NCBI RefSeq assembly: GCF_024679095.1
Contig: NW_026111743.1
Location: forward strand, 434,001-498,000
Direction: 5' to 3'
Origin: Eriocheir sinensis
Taxonomy: Eukaryota; Arthropoda; Malacostraca; Decapoda; Varunidae
DNA: 64,000 nt
Shown here one piece after another: positions 1 through 14,751 of this stretch; positions within the stretch are counted from its first letter, which is position 1, and every line of letters begins with the position of its first letter. The position numbers were made by a program, and so were the translations under genes. The notes under the pieces are model-generated. The model had not been told where the DNA came from, ran no database searches, and saw nothing but the letters and a program-made list of their open reading frames with translations.

Positions 1-778
1 TTGATACGGTTTTACATTATTCTATGTGTATTTCGTATATACATTTTATACAAATGTAAGTTATTTTATGTGTATTTGTTTTCATTTCATTCAAATTTAC
101 ATAATTTTATGTGTATTTTGTACAAGTATTAAAATACAAATTTAACTAATTATATATGTATTACAAATACACATTCTTTTATTGGTATTTTGTTTATTTA
201 TTTTGATACGAATTTATATTATTTTATGTGTATTTTGTATGCATTTTCTTATGCGTATTTACTTCATTTTATGTGTATTTTGTATATAATTTTTTTTAGA
301 AATCTACGTTATTTTATGTGTATTCGTATATATATTTTGAAACAAATTTACATTGTTTCATATGTATTTTGCATATCTATTTCAATACAAATTTACCTTA
401 TTGTAAGGGTTTTTTATATATTTAGTTTAATACAAATTTAATTTTTTATGTGTATTTTGGTATATATATTTTTATAAATAAAAAAAATGCGTTATTTTAT
501 GGGTATTTTGCCTCTTTATATTCATACAAATTTACATTATTTTATTAATATTCTGTGTATTTATTTGATACGATTTTACATTATTCTATTTGTGTTTTGT
601 ATATATTTTTTTATACAAATTTACGTTATTTTAAGTGTATTTGGTTATGTATTTTCATTCAAATTTACATTATTTTATGTGTATTTTGTATATGTATTTC
701 AATACAAATTTACCGAATTTTATATGTATTTTGTATATTTATTTTCATACAAATTTAAAATATTTTTGTGTATTTTTC

Positions 779-3700
779 TATATAGTTTGATGCAAATTTA
801 GGTTATTTTATGTGTATTTTGTATATCTATTTTCATACAAATACACTTTCTTTTATTGATATTTTGTTTATTTATTTTGACGCGAATTTACATTATTTAA
901 TGTGTTTTTTGTATATATATTTTTATACGTATTTACATCATCTCATGTGTATTTTGTATTCCTATAGAAATCAACGTTATTTTATGTGTATTCGTATATA
1001 TTTTTTGAAACAAATTTACACTGTTTTATGTGTATTTTGCGTATTTTTTCAATACAAATTAACCTTATTGTATGTGCATTTTGTATATTAATTTTAATAC
1101 AAATTTAATTATTCTATGAGAATTTTTGTATATGTATTTAAAAAAAATGCTTTATTTTATGGGTATTTTGCATCTTTATTTTCATACAAATTTAAATTAT
1201 TTTATTGATATTCTGTGTACTTATTTTGATACGATTTTTACAATATTCTATGTGTATTTAGAATATATATTTTATACAAATCTACGTTATTTTATGTGTA
1301 TATATTTTCATTTCATACAAATTTACATAATTTTACGTGTATTTTGTACATGTATTTAAATACAAATTTAACTAATTATATCTGTATTTTGTATATCTAT
1401 TTTCATACAAATTGATATTAATTTTTTTTTTGTATATATTTTTATAAAAAATTTCGTTTTTTTATGTGTATTTTCGGTATTTATTTTCCTACAAATATAC
1501 GTTTTTTATCGGAATTTTGTTTATTTATTTTGATACGAATTTACTTTATTTTAGGTGTATTTGATATATATATTTTTATACTTATTTACATCATTTGATA
1601 TGTATTGTGTATGTATATTTTCATAGAAATATACTCTATTTTAGGTGTATTCGTATATATATTTTGATACAAATTTACATGATTTATGTGTATTTTGCAT
1701 ATCTATTTCAATACAAATTTACTTTATTGTGTATATATATTTTATTTCATTATTTAATGTTTATTTTGAATATATATTTTTATACTTATTCATGTTATTT
1801 TATGTTTATTTGTATTTATATTTTCATACAAATTTATATTATTTTATGTGTATTTTGTACATATATTTCATTACAAATTTACCTTATTTATGTTTATTTT
1901 GTATATTTATTTCATTGAATTTTAAACTATTTTATGTGTATATTTGTATTTGTATTTAGGTTATTTTATGTGTATTTTCTATATATATTTTCATCCAAAA
2001 TTCCATTATTTTGTTAATATGATTCGATACAAATTTAGATTATTTCATTGGTATTTTGTATACATATTTTATACACATGTACATTATTCAATGTGTGTTT
2101 TGTATATATATTTGTATGCAAATTTACATTATTTTATTGATATTCTGTGTATTTATTTTGATACGATTTTACATTATTCTATGTATATTTTGTATATATA
2201 TTTTATACAAATGTACGTTATTTTATGTGAATTTGTTTTAATTTCATACAAATTTACATTATTTTATGTGTATTTTGTATATGTATTTCAATACAAATTT
2301 ACCTAATTTTATGTGTATTTTATATATTTATTTTCATACAAATTTAAAATATTTTTGTGTATTTTTGTATATAGTTTGATGCAAATTTAGGTTATTTTAT
2401 GTGTATTTTGTATATCTATTTTCATACAAATACACTTTCTTTTATTGATATTTTGTTTATTTATTTTGACGCGAATTTACATTATTTAATGTGTTTTTTG
2501 TATATATATTTTTATACGTATTTACATCATCTCATGTGTATTTTGTATTCCTATAGAAATCAACGTTATTTTATGTGTATTCGTATATATTTTTTGAAAC
2601 AAATTTACACTGTTTTATGTGTATTTTGCGTATTTTTTCAATACAAATTAACCTTATTGTATGTGCATTTTGTATATTAATTTTAATACAAATTTAATTA
2701 TTCTATGAGAATTTTTGTATATGTATTTAAAAAAAATGCTTTATTTTATGGGTATTTTGCATCTTTATTTTCATACAAATTTAAATTATTTTATTGATAT
2801 TCTGTGTACTTATTTTGATACGATTTTTACAATATTCTATGTGTATTTAGAATATATATTTTATACAAATCTACGTTATTTTATGTGTATATATTTTCAT
2901 TTCATACAAATTTACATAATTTTACGTGTATTTTGTACATGTATTTAAATACAAATTTAACTAATTATATCTGTATTTTGTATATCTATTTTCATACAAA
3001 TTGATATTAATTTTTTTTTTTTGTATATATTTTTATAAAAAATTTCGTTTTTTTATGTGTATTTTCGGTATTTATTTTCCTACAAATATACGTTTTTTAT
3101 CGGAATTTTGTTTATTTATTTTGATACGAATTTACTTTATTTTAGGTGTATTTGATATATATATTTTTATACTTATTTACATCATTTGATATGTATTGTG
3201 TATGTATATTTTCATAGAAATATACTCTATTTTAGGTGTATTCGTATATATATTTTGATACAAATTTACATGATTTATGTGTATTTTGCATATCTATTTC
3301 AATACAAATTTACTTTATTGTGTATATATATTTTATTTCATTATTTAATGTTTATTTTGAATATATATTTTTATACTAATTCATGTTATTTTATGTTTAT
3401 TTGTATTTATATTTTCATACAAATTTATATTATTTTATGTGTATTTTGTACATATATTTCATTACAAATTTACCTTATTTATGTTTATTTTGTATATTTA
3501 TTTCATTGAATTTTAAACTATTTTATGTGTATATTTGTATTTGTATTTAGGTTATTTTATGTGTATTTTCTATATATATTTTCATCCAAAATTCCATTAT
3601 TTTGTTAATATGATTCGATACAAATTTAGATTATTTCATTGGTATTTTGTATACATATTTTATACACATGTACATTATTCAATGTGTGTTTTGTATATAT

Positions 3701-3958
3701 ATTTGTATGCAAATTTACATTATTTTATTGATATTCTGTGTATTTATTTTGATACGATTTTACATTATACTATGTATATTTTGTATATATATTTTATACA
3801 AATGTACGTTATTTTATGTGAATTTGTTTTAATTTCATACAAATTTACATTATTTTATGTGTATTTTGTATATGTATTTCAATACAAATTTACCTAATTT
3901 TATGTGTATTTTATATATTTATTTTCATACAAATTTAAAATATTTTTGTGTATTTTTG
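779..3958 (+). repeat. Recent 1.59-kb tandem duplication (two copies)
   Basis: Copy one is about 779-2368 and copy two about 2369-3958. The offset is 1589 in the first part and 1591 after a run of T near 3010 that is two bases longer in copy two. Apart from this I see only a few substitutions, for example ACTTATTC at about 1787 against ACTAATTC at 3377, and ATTCTATG at 2184 against ATACTATG at 3773. The unit is the long HOR form of about 35 monomers. Such near-identity marks it as the youngest amplification visible here. Confidence 0.9.
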
Positions 3959-3959
3959 T

Positions 3960-4330
3960 ATATAGATTGATACAAATTTAGGTTATTTTATGTGAATTTT
4001 GTATATCTATTTTCATACAAATACATATTCTTTTATTGATATTTTGTTTATTTATTTTGACGCGAGTTTACATTATTTAATGTGTATTTTGTATATATAT
4101 TTTTATACGTATTTACATCATTTCATGTGTATTTTGTATAGTTTTAAACAAATTTATATTATTTAATGTGTATTTGTATATATATATTTATACAAATACA
4201 CATTCTTTTATTGGTATTTTGTTTATTTATTTTGATACTAATTTACATTATTTTATGTGTATTTTGTATACATTTTTTATACGTATCTACCTAATTTTAT
4301 TTGTTTATATATTTTCATTCAAATTTACAT
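3960..4330 (+). repeat. Left arm of a large inverted repeat
   Basis: The order D, E, F, G, then a truncated C-like word GTTTTAAACAAATTTATATT and a short-form E/M set is found again in reverse complement at about 5050-5390. The odd fusion at 4139-4160 (GTATAGTTTTAAAC) is shared by both arms, so they descend from one rearranged ancestor rather than being two random array segments. The spacer is about 720 bp and contains the strand switch at 4910. Confidence 0.75.
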
Positions 4331-4909
4331 TATTTTATGTGTATGTTGTATTTGTATCTCAATACAAATTTACCTAATTTTATGTGTATTTTGTATATTA
4401 TTTTTCATACAAATTTAAATTATTTTTTTTGTATTTTTGTATAGAGTTTTATAGAAATTTACAATATTTAATGTGTATTTTGTATATCTATTTTCATACA
4501 AATATTGATATTTTGTTTATTTATTTTGACACGAATTTACATTATTTAATGTGTATTTTGTATATATATTTTTATACGTATTTACATCATTTCATGTGTA
4601 TTTTGTATATATATTCCTATAGAAATCAACGTTATTTTATGTGTATTCGTATATATATTTTGAAACAAATTTACACTGTTTTATGTGCATTTTGCGTATT
4701 TTTTCAATACAAATTTACCTTATTGTATGTGGATTTTGTATATTAATTTTAATACAAATTTAATTATTCTATGTGTATTTTTGTATATGTATTTTTTAAA
4801 AAAAATATGATTTATTTTATGGGTATTTTGCATCTTTATTTCATACAAATTTAAATTATTTTATTGATATTCTGTGTACTTATTTTGATACGATTTTAAA
4901 TTATTCTAT

Positions 4910-6222
4910 GTATAACAAAAATAAATACAGAATACACAAAAATAGATATGCAAAAAACATATAAACAATGTAAATTTGTTTCAAAATATATATACGAATA
5001 CACATGAAATAAGGTAGATTTCTATAAAAATATATATACAAAATACACATAAAATTAAGTAAATACGTATAAAAAATGTATAGAAAATACACATAAAATA
5101 ATGTAAATTTGTATCAAAATAAATAAACAAAATACCAATAAAAGAATGTGTATTTGTATAAATATATATATACAAATACTCATTAAATAATATAAATTTG
5201 TTTAAAACTATACAAAATACACATGAAATGATGTAAATACGTATAAAAATATATATACAAAATACACATTAAATAATGTAAACTCGCGTCAAAATAAATA
5301 AACAAAATATCAATAAAAGTATGTGTATTTGTATGAAAATAGATATACAAAATAGACATAATATAACCTAAATTTGTATCACACTATATTAAAAAATACG
5401 CAAAAATATTTTAAATTTGTAGGAAAATAAATATACAAAATACACATAAAATTAGGCAAATTTGTATTGAAATACATACACAAAATAAACATAAAATAAT
5501 GTAAATTTGAATGAAAATACATAAACAAATACACTTCAAATAATGTAAATTTGTATAAAAAAAATATGTACAAAACACAAATGGAATAATGTAAAATCGT
5601 ATCAAAATAAATACACAGAATATTAATAAAATAATGTAAATTTGTATGAAAATAAAGAAGCAAAATACCCGTAAAATAACGCATTTTTTTTTATTTATAA
5701 AAAAATATATACCAAAATACACATCAAAAAATTAAGTTTGTATTAAAATAAATATACAAAAAACACAATACAATAAGGTAAATTTGTATTGAAATAGATA
5801 TGCAAAATACATATAAAACAATGTAAATTTGTTTCAAAATATATATACGAATACACATAAAATAACGTAGATTTCTATAAAAATATATATACAAAATACA
5901 CATAAAATGAAGTAAATACGTATAAAAAAATGTATACAAAATACACATAAAATAATGTAAATTCGTATCAAAATAAATAAACAAAATACCAATTAAAGAA
6001 TGTGTATTTGTATAAATATAAATAAAGAAAATACACATAAAATAACGTAAATTTATATAAAACTATATACAAAAATACAAGGAAGTAATTAAATTTGTAT
6101 GAAAATATATACAAAATACACACAAAATAAGCTAAATTTGAATTGAAATATATATACAAAATACATGAAATATAGTAAATTTGTATCAAAATATTTATAC
6201 AAATACACATATAATAACGTAA
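4910..6222 (-). repeat. AT-rich satellite, - block
   Basis: The array switches to A-rich orientation within ATGTATAACAAAAATAAAT at 4905-4923. Classes run backwards (D, C, B, A, O, N, M, L at about 5655, then K, J, I, H, G) relative to the + blocks, as expected of an inverted segment. The block is interrupted at its right end by the SINE. Confidence 0.88.
5050..5390 (-). repeat. Right arm of the large inverted repeat
   Basis: This is the reverse-complement partner of 3960-4330, recognisable by the shared fusion GTTTAAAACTATACAAAAT at about 5200-5218. Arms this long and this similar could pair as a hairpin in single-stranded DNA or in a transcript. Confidence 0.75.
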
Positions 6223-6232
6223 TTTTTTTTTT

Positions 6233-6576
6233 ACATTGCAGCCTATTGCGCCGGTAGGCTTCTTCCGGGTGGATCCTGATGGTCGGCCCAAGGCTTCTTT
6301 CCGGTAGGTCCTGATGGTCGGCCCAGCCCGTTCTGGCGCAGGCGAGTGTTTATAGTGACGCCATCTTGCATTGGCTCATGCTGCCCTCCCAGAGCTCATC
6401 TTTGATCCTAGAATCTAGAGTCCGGGTTGATAGGTGGTCTTCTGGACAGCATGTGGGTAGTTTTAAGACACTCGGCGGCGGCTGAAAAATCCCAGCTTGG
6501 TGGCACCGGGCGAGGATTGAACTCCCGTCCTCCTGAACACGAGGCCGTTACCTTGACGACTCAGCCACCGCCTCCC
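6233..6576 (-). mobile_element. tRNA-derived SINE (minus strand)
   Basis: A GC-richer island of about 340 bp stands out in the satellite. Read on the minus strand it begins GGGAGGCGGTGGCTGAGTCG and has an A box (6551-6567, TGGCTGAGTCGTC core) and a B box (6514-6524, GAGTTCAATCC) at tRNA-like spacing, followed by a tRNA-like GGTGCCACC. The body ends with two copies of a segment of about 35 bp containing GGGCCGACCATCAGGA and CCGGAAGAAGCC, then a short A run at 6223-6232. That is the layout of a Pol III-transcribed non-autonomous retroposon moved by a LINE. The + strand open frame across it is a by-product. Paralogous monomers show the empty site: ATAACGTAAATTTGTATA here reads ATAACGTAA, SINE, then AAATATATAAAC, so no clear target duplication is visible and about 8 bp seem lost. 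I recall similar SINEs from decapod crustaceans but cannot check. Confidence 0.85.
6499..6576 (-). promoter_or_regulatory. Internal Pol III promoter / tRNA-like head of SINE
   Basis: The first 78 nt of the SINE look like a tRNA of the Leu/Ser type (long box-A form GGCTGAGTCGTCAAGG). The A box at 6551-6567 and B box at 6514-6524 would recruit TFIIIC and set initiation near 6576. The fold is degenerate, so this is a promoter relic rather than a functional tRNA. Confidence 0.75.
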
Positions 6577-6718
6577 CTATTGAAAATATATAAACAAAAT
6601 ACACATTAAATAATGTATATACGTATAAAAAATTATGTACAAAATACACATATAATCATGTAACTCGTATCAAAATAAATAAACAAAATACCAATAAAAT
6701 AATATAAATTTCTATGAG
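6577..6718 (-). repeat. AT-rich satellite, short - remnant
   Basis: Three monomers continue the block cut by the SINE and stop at the strand switch in TTTCTATGAGTAAACGTG (6710-6727). The same switch sequence recurs at about 36997-37012. Confidence 0.85.
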
Positions 6719-7204
6719 TAAACGTGTATGTTGCATATTTTTTCAATACAAATTTACCTTATTATATTCGCATTTTGTATATTAATTTTAACACAAATTT
6801 AATTATTCGATATGTATTTTTGTATCTGCATTTTTATAAACATATGCTTTATTTTTTGGGTATTTTGCATCTTTATTTTCATACAAATTTACATTATTTT
6901 ATTGATATTCTGCTCATTCATTTTGATACGAATTGACATAATTCTATGTGTATTTTGTATATATTTTTCATACAAATTTACGTTATTTTACGTGTATTTG
7001 TTTATATATTTTGACACAAATTTACAATATTTTATGGGTATTTTGTATATACATTTCAAAAGAAATTTACCTAGTTTTATGTGTATTTTGTATATCTATT
7101 TTCATACAAACTCAAATTATTTCTATTTATTTTTGTATATATTTTAATACAAATTTTAGTTATGTTATGTGTATTTTGTAAATTTATTTTCATTCAAATA
7201 TATA
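6719..7204 (+). repeat. AT-rich satellite, + block with diverged subfamily
   Basis: Classes I to M are followed by a diverged set marked by CTGCTCATTCATTTTGATAC, TTTTGACACAAATTTAC and TTTCAAAAGAAATTTACC. This subfamily recurs at about 9420-9700 and 37140-37520 (+) and, inverted, at 41790-42130, 44490-44930 and 59640-60050. L lies at about 6855. Confidence 0.87.
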
Positions 7205-8850
7205 TTAATTTAATTTAAATTTGTATGAAAAGAAATATACAAAATACACATAAAATTCGGTTAATTTGTATTGAAATACATATACAAAATACACATAAAA
7301 TAATGTAAATTTGAAAGAAAATATATAAACAAATACACTTATAATAACGTAAATTTGTATGAAATATATATTCAAAATACACATTAAATAATGTATATAT
7401 GTATTAAAAAAATATATACAAAACACAAATAGAATAATGAAAAATCGCATCAAAATATATACACAGAATATTAATAAAATAATGTAAATTTGTGTGAAAA
7501 TTGAGATGCAAAATACCTATCAAATAACGCATTTTTTATAAAAATTATTGATACCAAAATACACATAAAATATTTGAATTTGTATTAAAATAAATATACA
7601 AAATGCACATACAATAAGGTAAATTTGTATTGAAATAGATATGCAAAATACATATAAAATAGTGTAAATATGTTTCAAAATATATATACGAATACACATA
7701 AAATAACGTAGATTTCTATAAAAATACATATACAAAATACACATAAAATTAATGTAAATTCGTATAAAATGTAAATAAACAATATACCAATAAAAGAATG
7801 GGTATTTGTATAAATATAAATATACAAAATGCACATAAAATAACGTAAATTTATATTAAACTATATACATAAAATAACACAAATTTCTATAAAAATATAT
7901 GTACAAAAATGAACATAAAATAAATTTGCATAAAAATATATATACAAAACACACTTTAGATAATGTAAATGAGTATAAAAATATGTATACAAAATACCTA
8001 TGAAATAATCTAAATTCGTATCGAATTAAATTAAGAAAATACCAATAAAATAATGTAATTTTGGATGAAAACATATATACAAAATACACATAAAATAACC
8101 TAAATACAAATACAAATATACACATAAAATTACTTAAAATTGAATTAAATAAATATACAAAATAAACATAAAATAAGGTAACCTAAAGATAACCTATGAT
8201 AACCTAAATACAAATACAAAAATACACATTAAATAATTTAAAATTGAATGAAATAAATATACAAAATAAACATAAAATAAGGTAAATTTGTAATAAAATA
8301 TATGTAAGAATACACATAAAATAATATAAATTTGTATGAAAATATATATACAAATACACGTAAAATAACATGAATTTGTATAAAATTTGTTTCAATATAT
8401 ATACGAATACACACAATAAAATAACGTAATTTTTTATGAAAATGTATATATAAAATACACATAAAATAATTTAAATACGTAGAAAAATATATAAAAAATA
8501 AAAATAAAATAATTTAAATTATTATAAAAATAAATAAAAAAAATTAAAATAAAATAATTTATATTTTTATTAAAATATATATAAAAAATAAAAATAAAAT
8601 AACTAAAATTTGTATAAAAATATATACAAAAATACACAAAAATAATTTAAATTTGTTTGAAAATAGATATGGAAAATACACATAAAGTTAGGCAAATTTG
8701 TATTGAAATACATTTACAAAACTCACATAAAATAATGTAAATTTGTATGAAAATATATAAACAAATACATATAAAATCACGTAAATTTGAATAAAATATA
8801 TATACAAAATATACATTAAATATTTTAAATATGTATAAAAATATATTATA
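7205..8850 (-). repeat. AT-rich satellite, - block
   Basis: The orientation flips within TTAATTTAATTTAAATTTG at 7206-7224. L lies near 7505. The block contains the 120-bp segment without G or C at 8483-8602, listed separately. A local direct duplication AGATAACCTATGATAACC lies near 8187-8204. Its right end is the AT-rich palindromic switch at 8833-8866. Confidence 0.87.
8483..8602. other. 120-bp segment lacking any G or C
   Basis: Between a G at 8482 and a C at 8603 there is no G or C, although the monomer periodicity is intact and both flanks have normal composition. Aligned by eye to the paralogous stretches near 14380-14510 and 20860-20990, positions with C there are A here and positions with G there are T here. 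Examples are GTAGG becoming TTATT, TTCCAAT becoming TTAAAAT, and TACAC becoming TAAAA. I count roughly 17 such changes and no C-to-T or G-to-A change. Cause unknown; a data artefact is possible. Confidence 0.8.

Positions 8851-8866
<16 letters not shown>
8833..8866. repeat. Recurrent strand-switch junction, copy 1
   Basis: TAAAAATATATTATATTAT followed by ATATATTTTTATTGATATTT joins - and + satellite. The same word appears at 14734-14762 and, with one change, at about 45307-45330, each time with the same partners (TTTTAAATATG or similar on the left, TTTGCGTTATTTATG on the right). Confidence 0.8.
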
Positions 8867-12845
<3,979 letters not shown>

Positions 12846-14751
12846 AGAAAAAAACCCAAAAATAATTCAAATTTGTATGAAAATAAATATACAAAATGCA
12901 CATAAAATTAGGTAAATTTGTATTGAAATACATATACAAAATACACTTAAAATAATGTAAATTTGAATGAAATTATATAAACAAATACACTTAAAATAAC
13001 GTTAATTTGTATAAAATATATATAAAAAATACACATTAAATAATGAAAATATGTATAAAAAAATATATACAAAACACAAATAGTATAATATAAAATCGTA
13101 TCAAAATATATACACAGAATATTAATAAAATAATGTACATTTGTATGAAAACTAAGATGCAAAATACCTATAAAATAACGCATTTTTTATAAAATTATAT
13201 ATACCAAAATACACATAAATATTTGAATTTGTATTAATATAAATATACAAAATGCACATACAATAAGGTAAATTTGTATCGAAATAGATATGCAAAATAC
13301 ATATGAAACAATGTAAATTTGTTTCAAAATATATATACGAATACACATAAAATAACGTAGATTTCTATAAATATATATATACAAAATACAAATAAAATTA
13401 ATTAAATACGAATCAAAAATGTATACAAAATACACATAAAATAATGTAAATACGTATAAATATAAATAAACAAAATACCAATAAGAGAGTGTGTATTTGT
13501 ATAAATATAAATATACATAAAATAACGTAAATTTGTATAAAACTATATACAAAAATACACAGAAGTAATTAAATTTGTATGAAAATAGATATACAAAATA
13601 CACAAAATAAGCTAAATTTGAATTGAAATATATATACAAAATACATAAAATAAAGTAAATTCGTTTCAAAATATTTTTAACAAATACACATATAATAACG
13701 TAAATTTGTAAAAAAATATATAAACAAAATACACATTAAGTAATGTAAATACGTATAAAAAAATATTTACAAAATACATAAATAATCAAGTCATTCGTAT
13801 CAAAATAAATAAACAAAAAACTAATTAAATAATGTAAATTTGTATGAGAAAACATATACAAAATACACATAAAATAACGTTTTAAGTTTCTATAAAAATA
13901 TATGTATAAAAATGCACATAAAATTAGTTTGCATAAAAAAATATATATAAAACACACATTAGATCATGTAAATGAGTATAAAAATTTGTATACAAAATAC
14001 CTATGAAATAATCTAAATTCTTATCGAGTTAAATTAAGAAAATAACAATAAAATAATGTAATTTTGGATGAAAATATATATAGAAAACACACATAAAATA
14101 ATCTAAATACAAATACAAATATACACATTAAATAATTTAAAATTGAATGAAATATATATAGAAAATAAACATAAAATAAGGTAAATTTGTAATAAAATAT
14201 ATGTAAGAATACACATAAAATAATATGAATTTGTATGAAAATATATATACAAATACACATAAAATAACATGAATTTGTATAAAATTTGTTTCAAAATATA
14301 TACGAATACACACAATAAAATAACGTAAATTTTTATGAAAATGTATATATAAAATACACATAAAATAATTTAAATACGTAGAAAACTATATATACAAAAT
14401 ACATAAAATAATGTAAATTCGTAAAAATTAAATACACAAAATTCCAATAAAAGAATGTATATTTGTAGGAAAATATATATACAAAAAACAAATAAAATAA
14501 CTAAAATTTGTATAAAAATATATACAAAAATACACAAAAATAATTTAAATTTGTTTGAAAATAGATATGCAAAATACACAAAGTTAGGCAAATTTGTATT
14601 GAAATACATATACAAAACTCACATAAAATAATGTAAATTTGTATGAAAATGTATAAACAAATACATATAAAATAACGTAAATTTGGATAAAATATATATA
14701 CAAAATATACATTAAATATTTTAAATATGTATAAAAATATATTATATTATA
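12846..14751 (-). repeat. AT-rich satellite, - block
   Basis: It opens with B/A/O/N/M/L in reverse (L near 13160). The part 12846-13910 is nearly the same as 22697-23757 and the reverse complement of 29560-30778. The part 13905-14751 parallels 7900-8850 at an offset near 5900 and continues past the switch, so the duplication also covers that switch. Confidence 0.87.

Larger units (their letters stand above)
1..4909 (+). repeat. AT-rich 45-bp satellite, + block 1
   Basis: This is the clearest stretch for reading the monomer order. Starting from the L monomer near 487, the classes run L, M, N, O, A, B, C, D, E, F, G, H, I, J, K and return to L near 1147, giving a 660-bp higher-order repeat. 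From 1147 the array continues into the longer form, with extra classes marked by words such as CGGTATTTATTTTCCTAC, TTTAGGTGTATTTGATAT and TTTTCATCCAAAATTCC, before the next L near 2736. Nothing here resembles a gene: open frames persist only because 45 is a multiple of three and most monomers lack stops in one frame. Consecutive monomers differ far more than the same class one HOR away, the usual sign of HOR amplification. The array was already in progress at base 1. Confidence 0.9.

Noticed and set aside
1..4909. CRISPR-like array (short regularly spaced repeats)
   Set aside because: There are no unique spacers: the whole monomer is repeated and the classes are homologous to one another. The context is a eukaryotic satellite.
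190..6291. Many 60-200 codon open frames rich in Tyr, Ile, Phe and Cys in the satellite
   Set aside because: They appear in several overlapping frames, follow the 45-bp period, begin and end at monomer indels, and have no promoter, splice or domain evidence. The same applies to the rest of the array.
6499..6576. A functional tRNA gene
   Set aside because: Boxes A and B are present but the stems are degenerate and the sequence runs on into a SINE body.
6427..6609. 60-codon + strand frame with a PPPP run
   Set aside because: It is the antisense strand of the tRNA-derived SINE.
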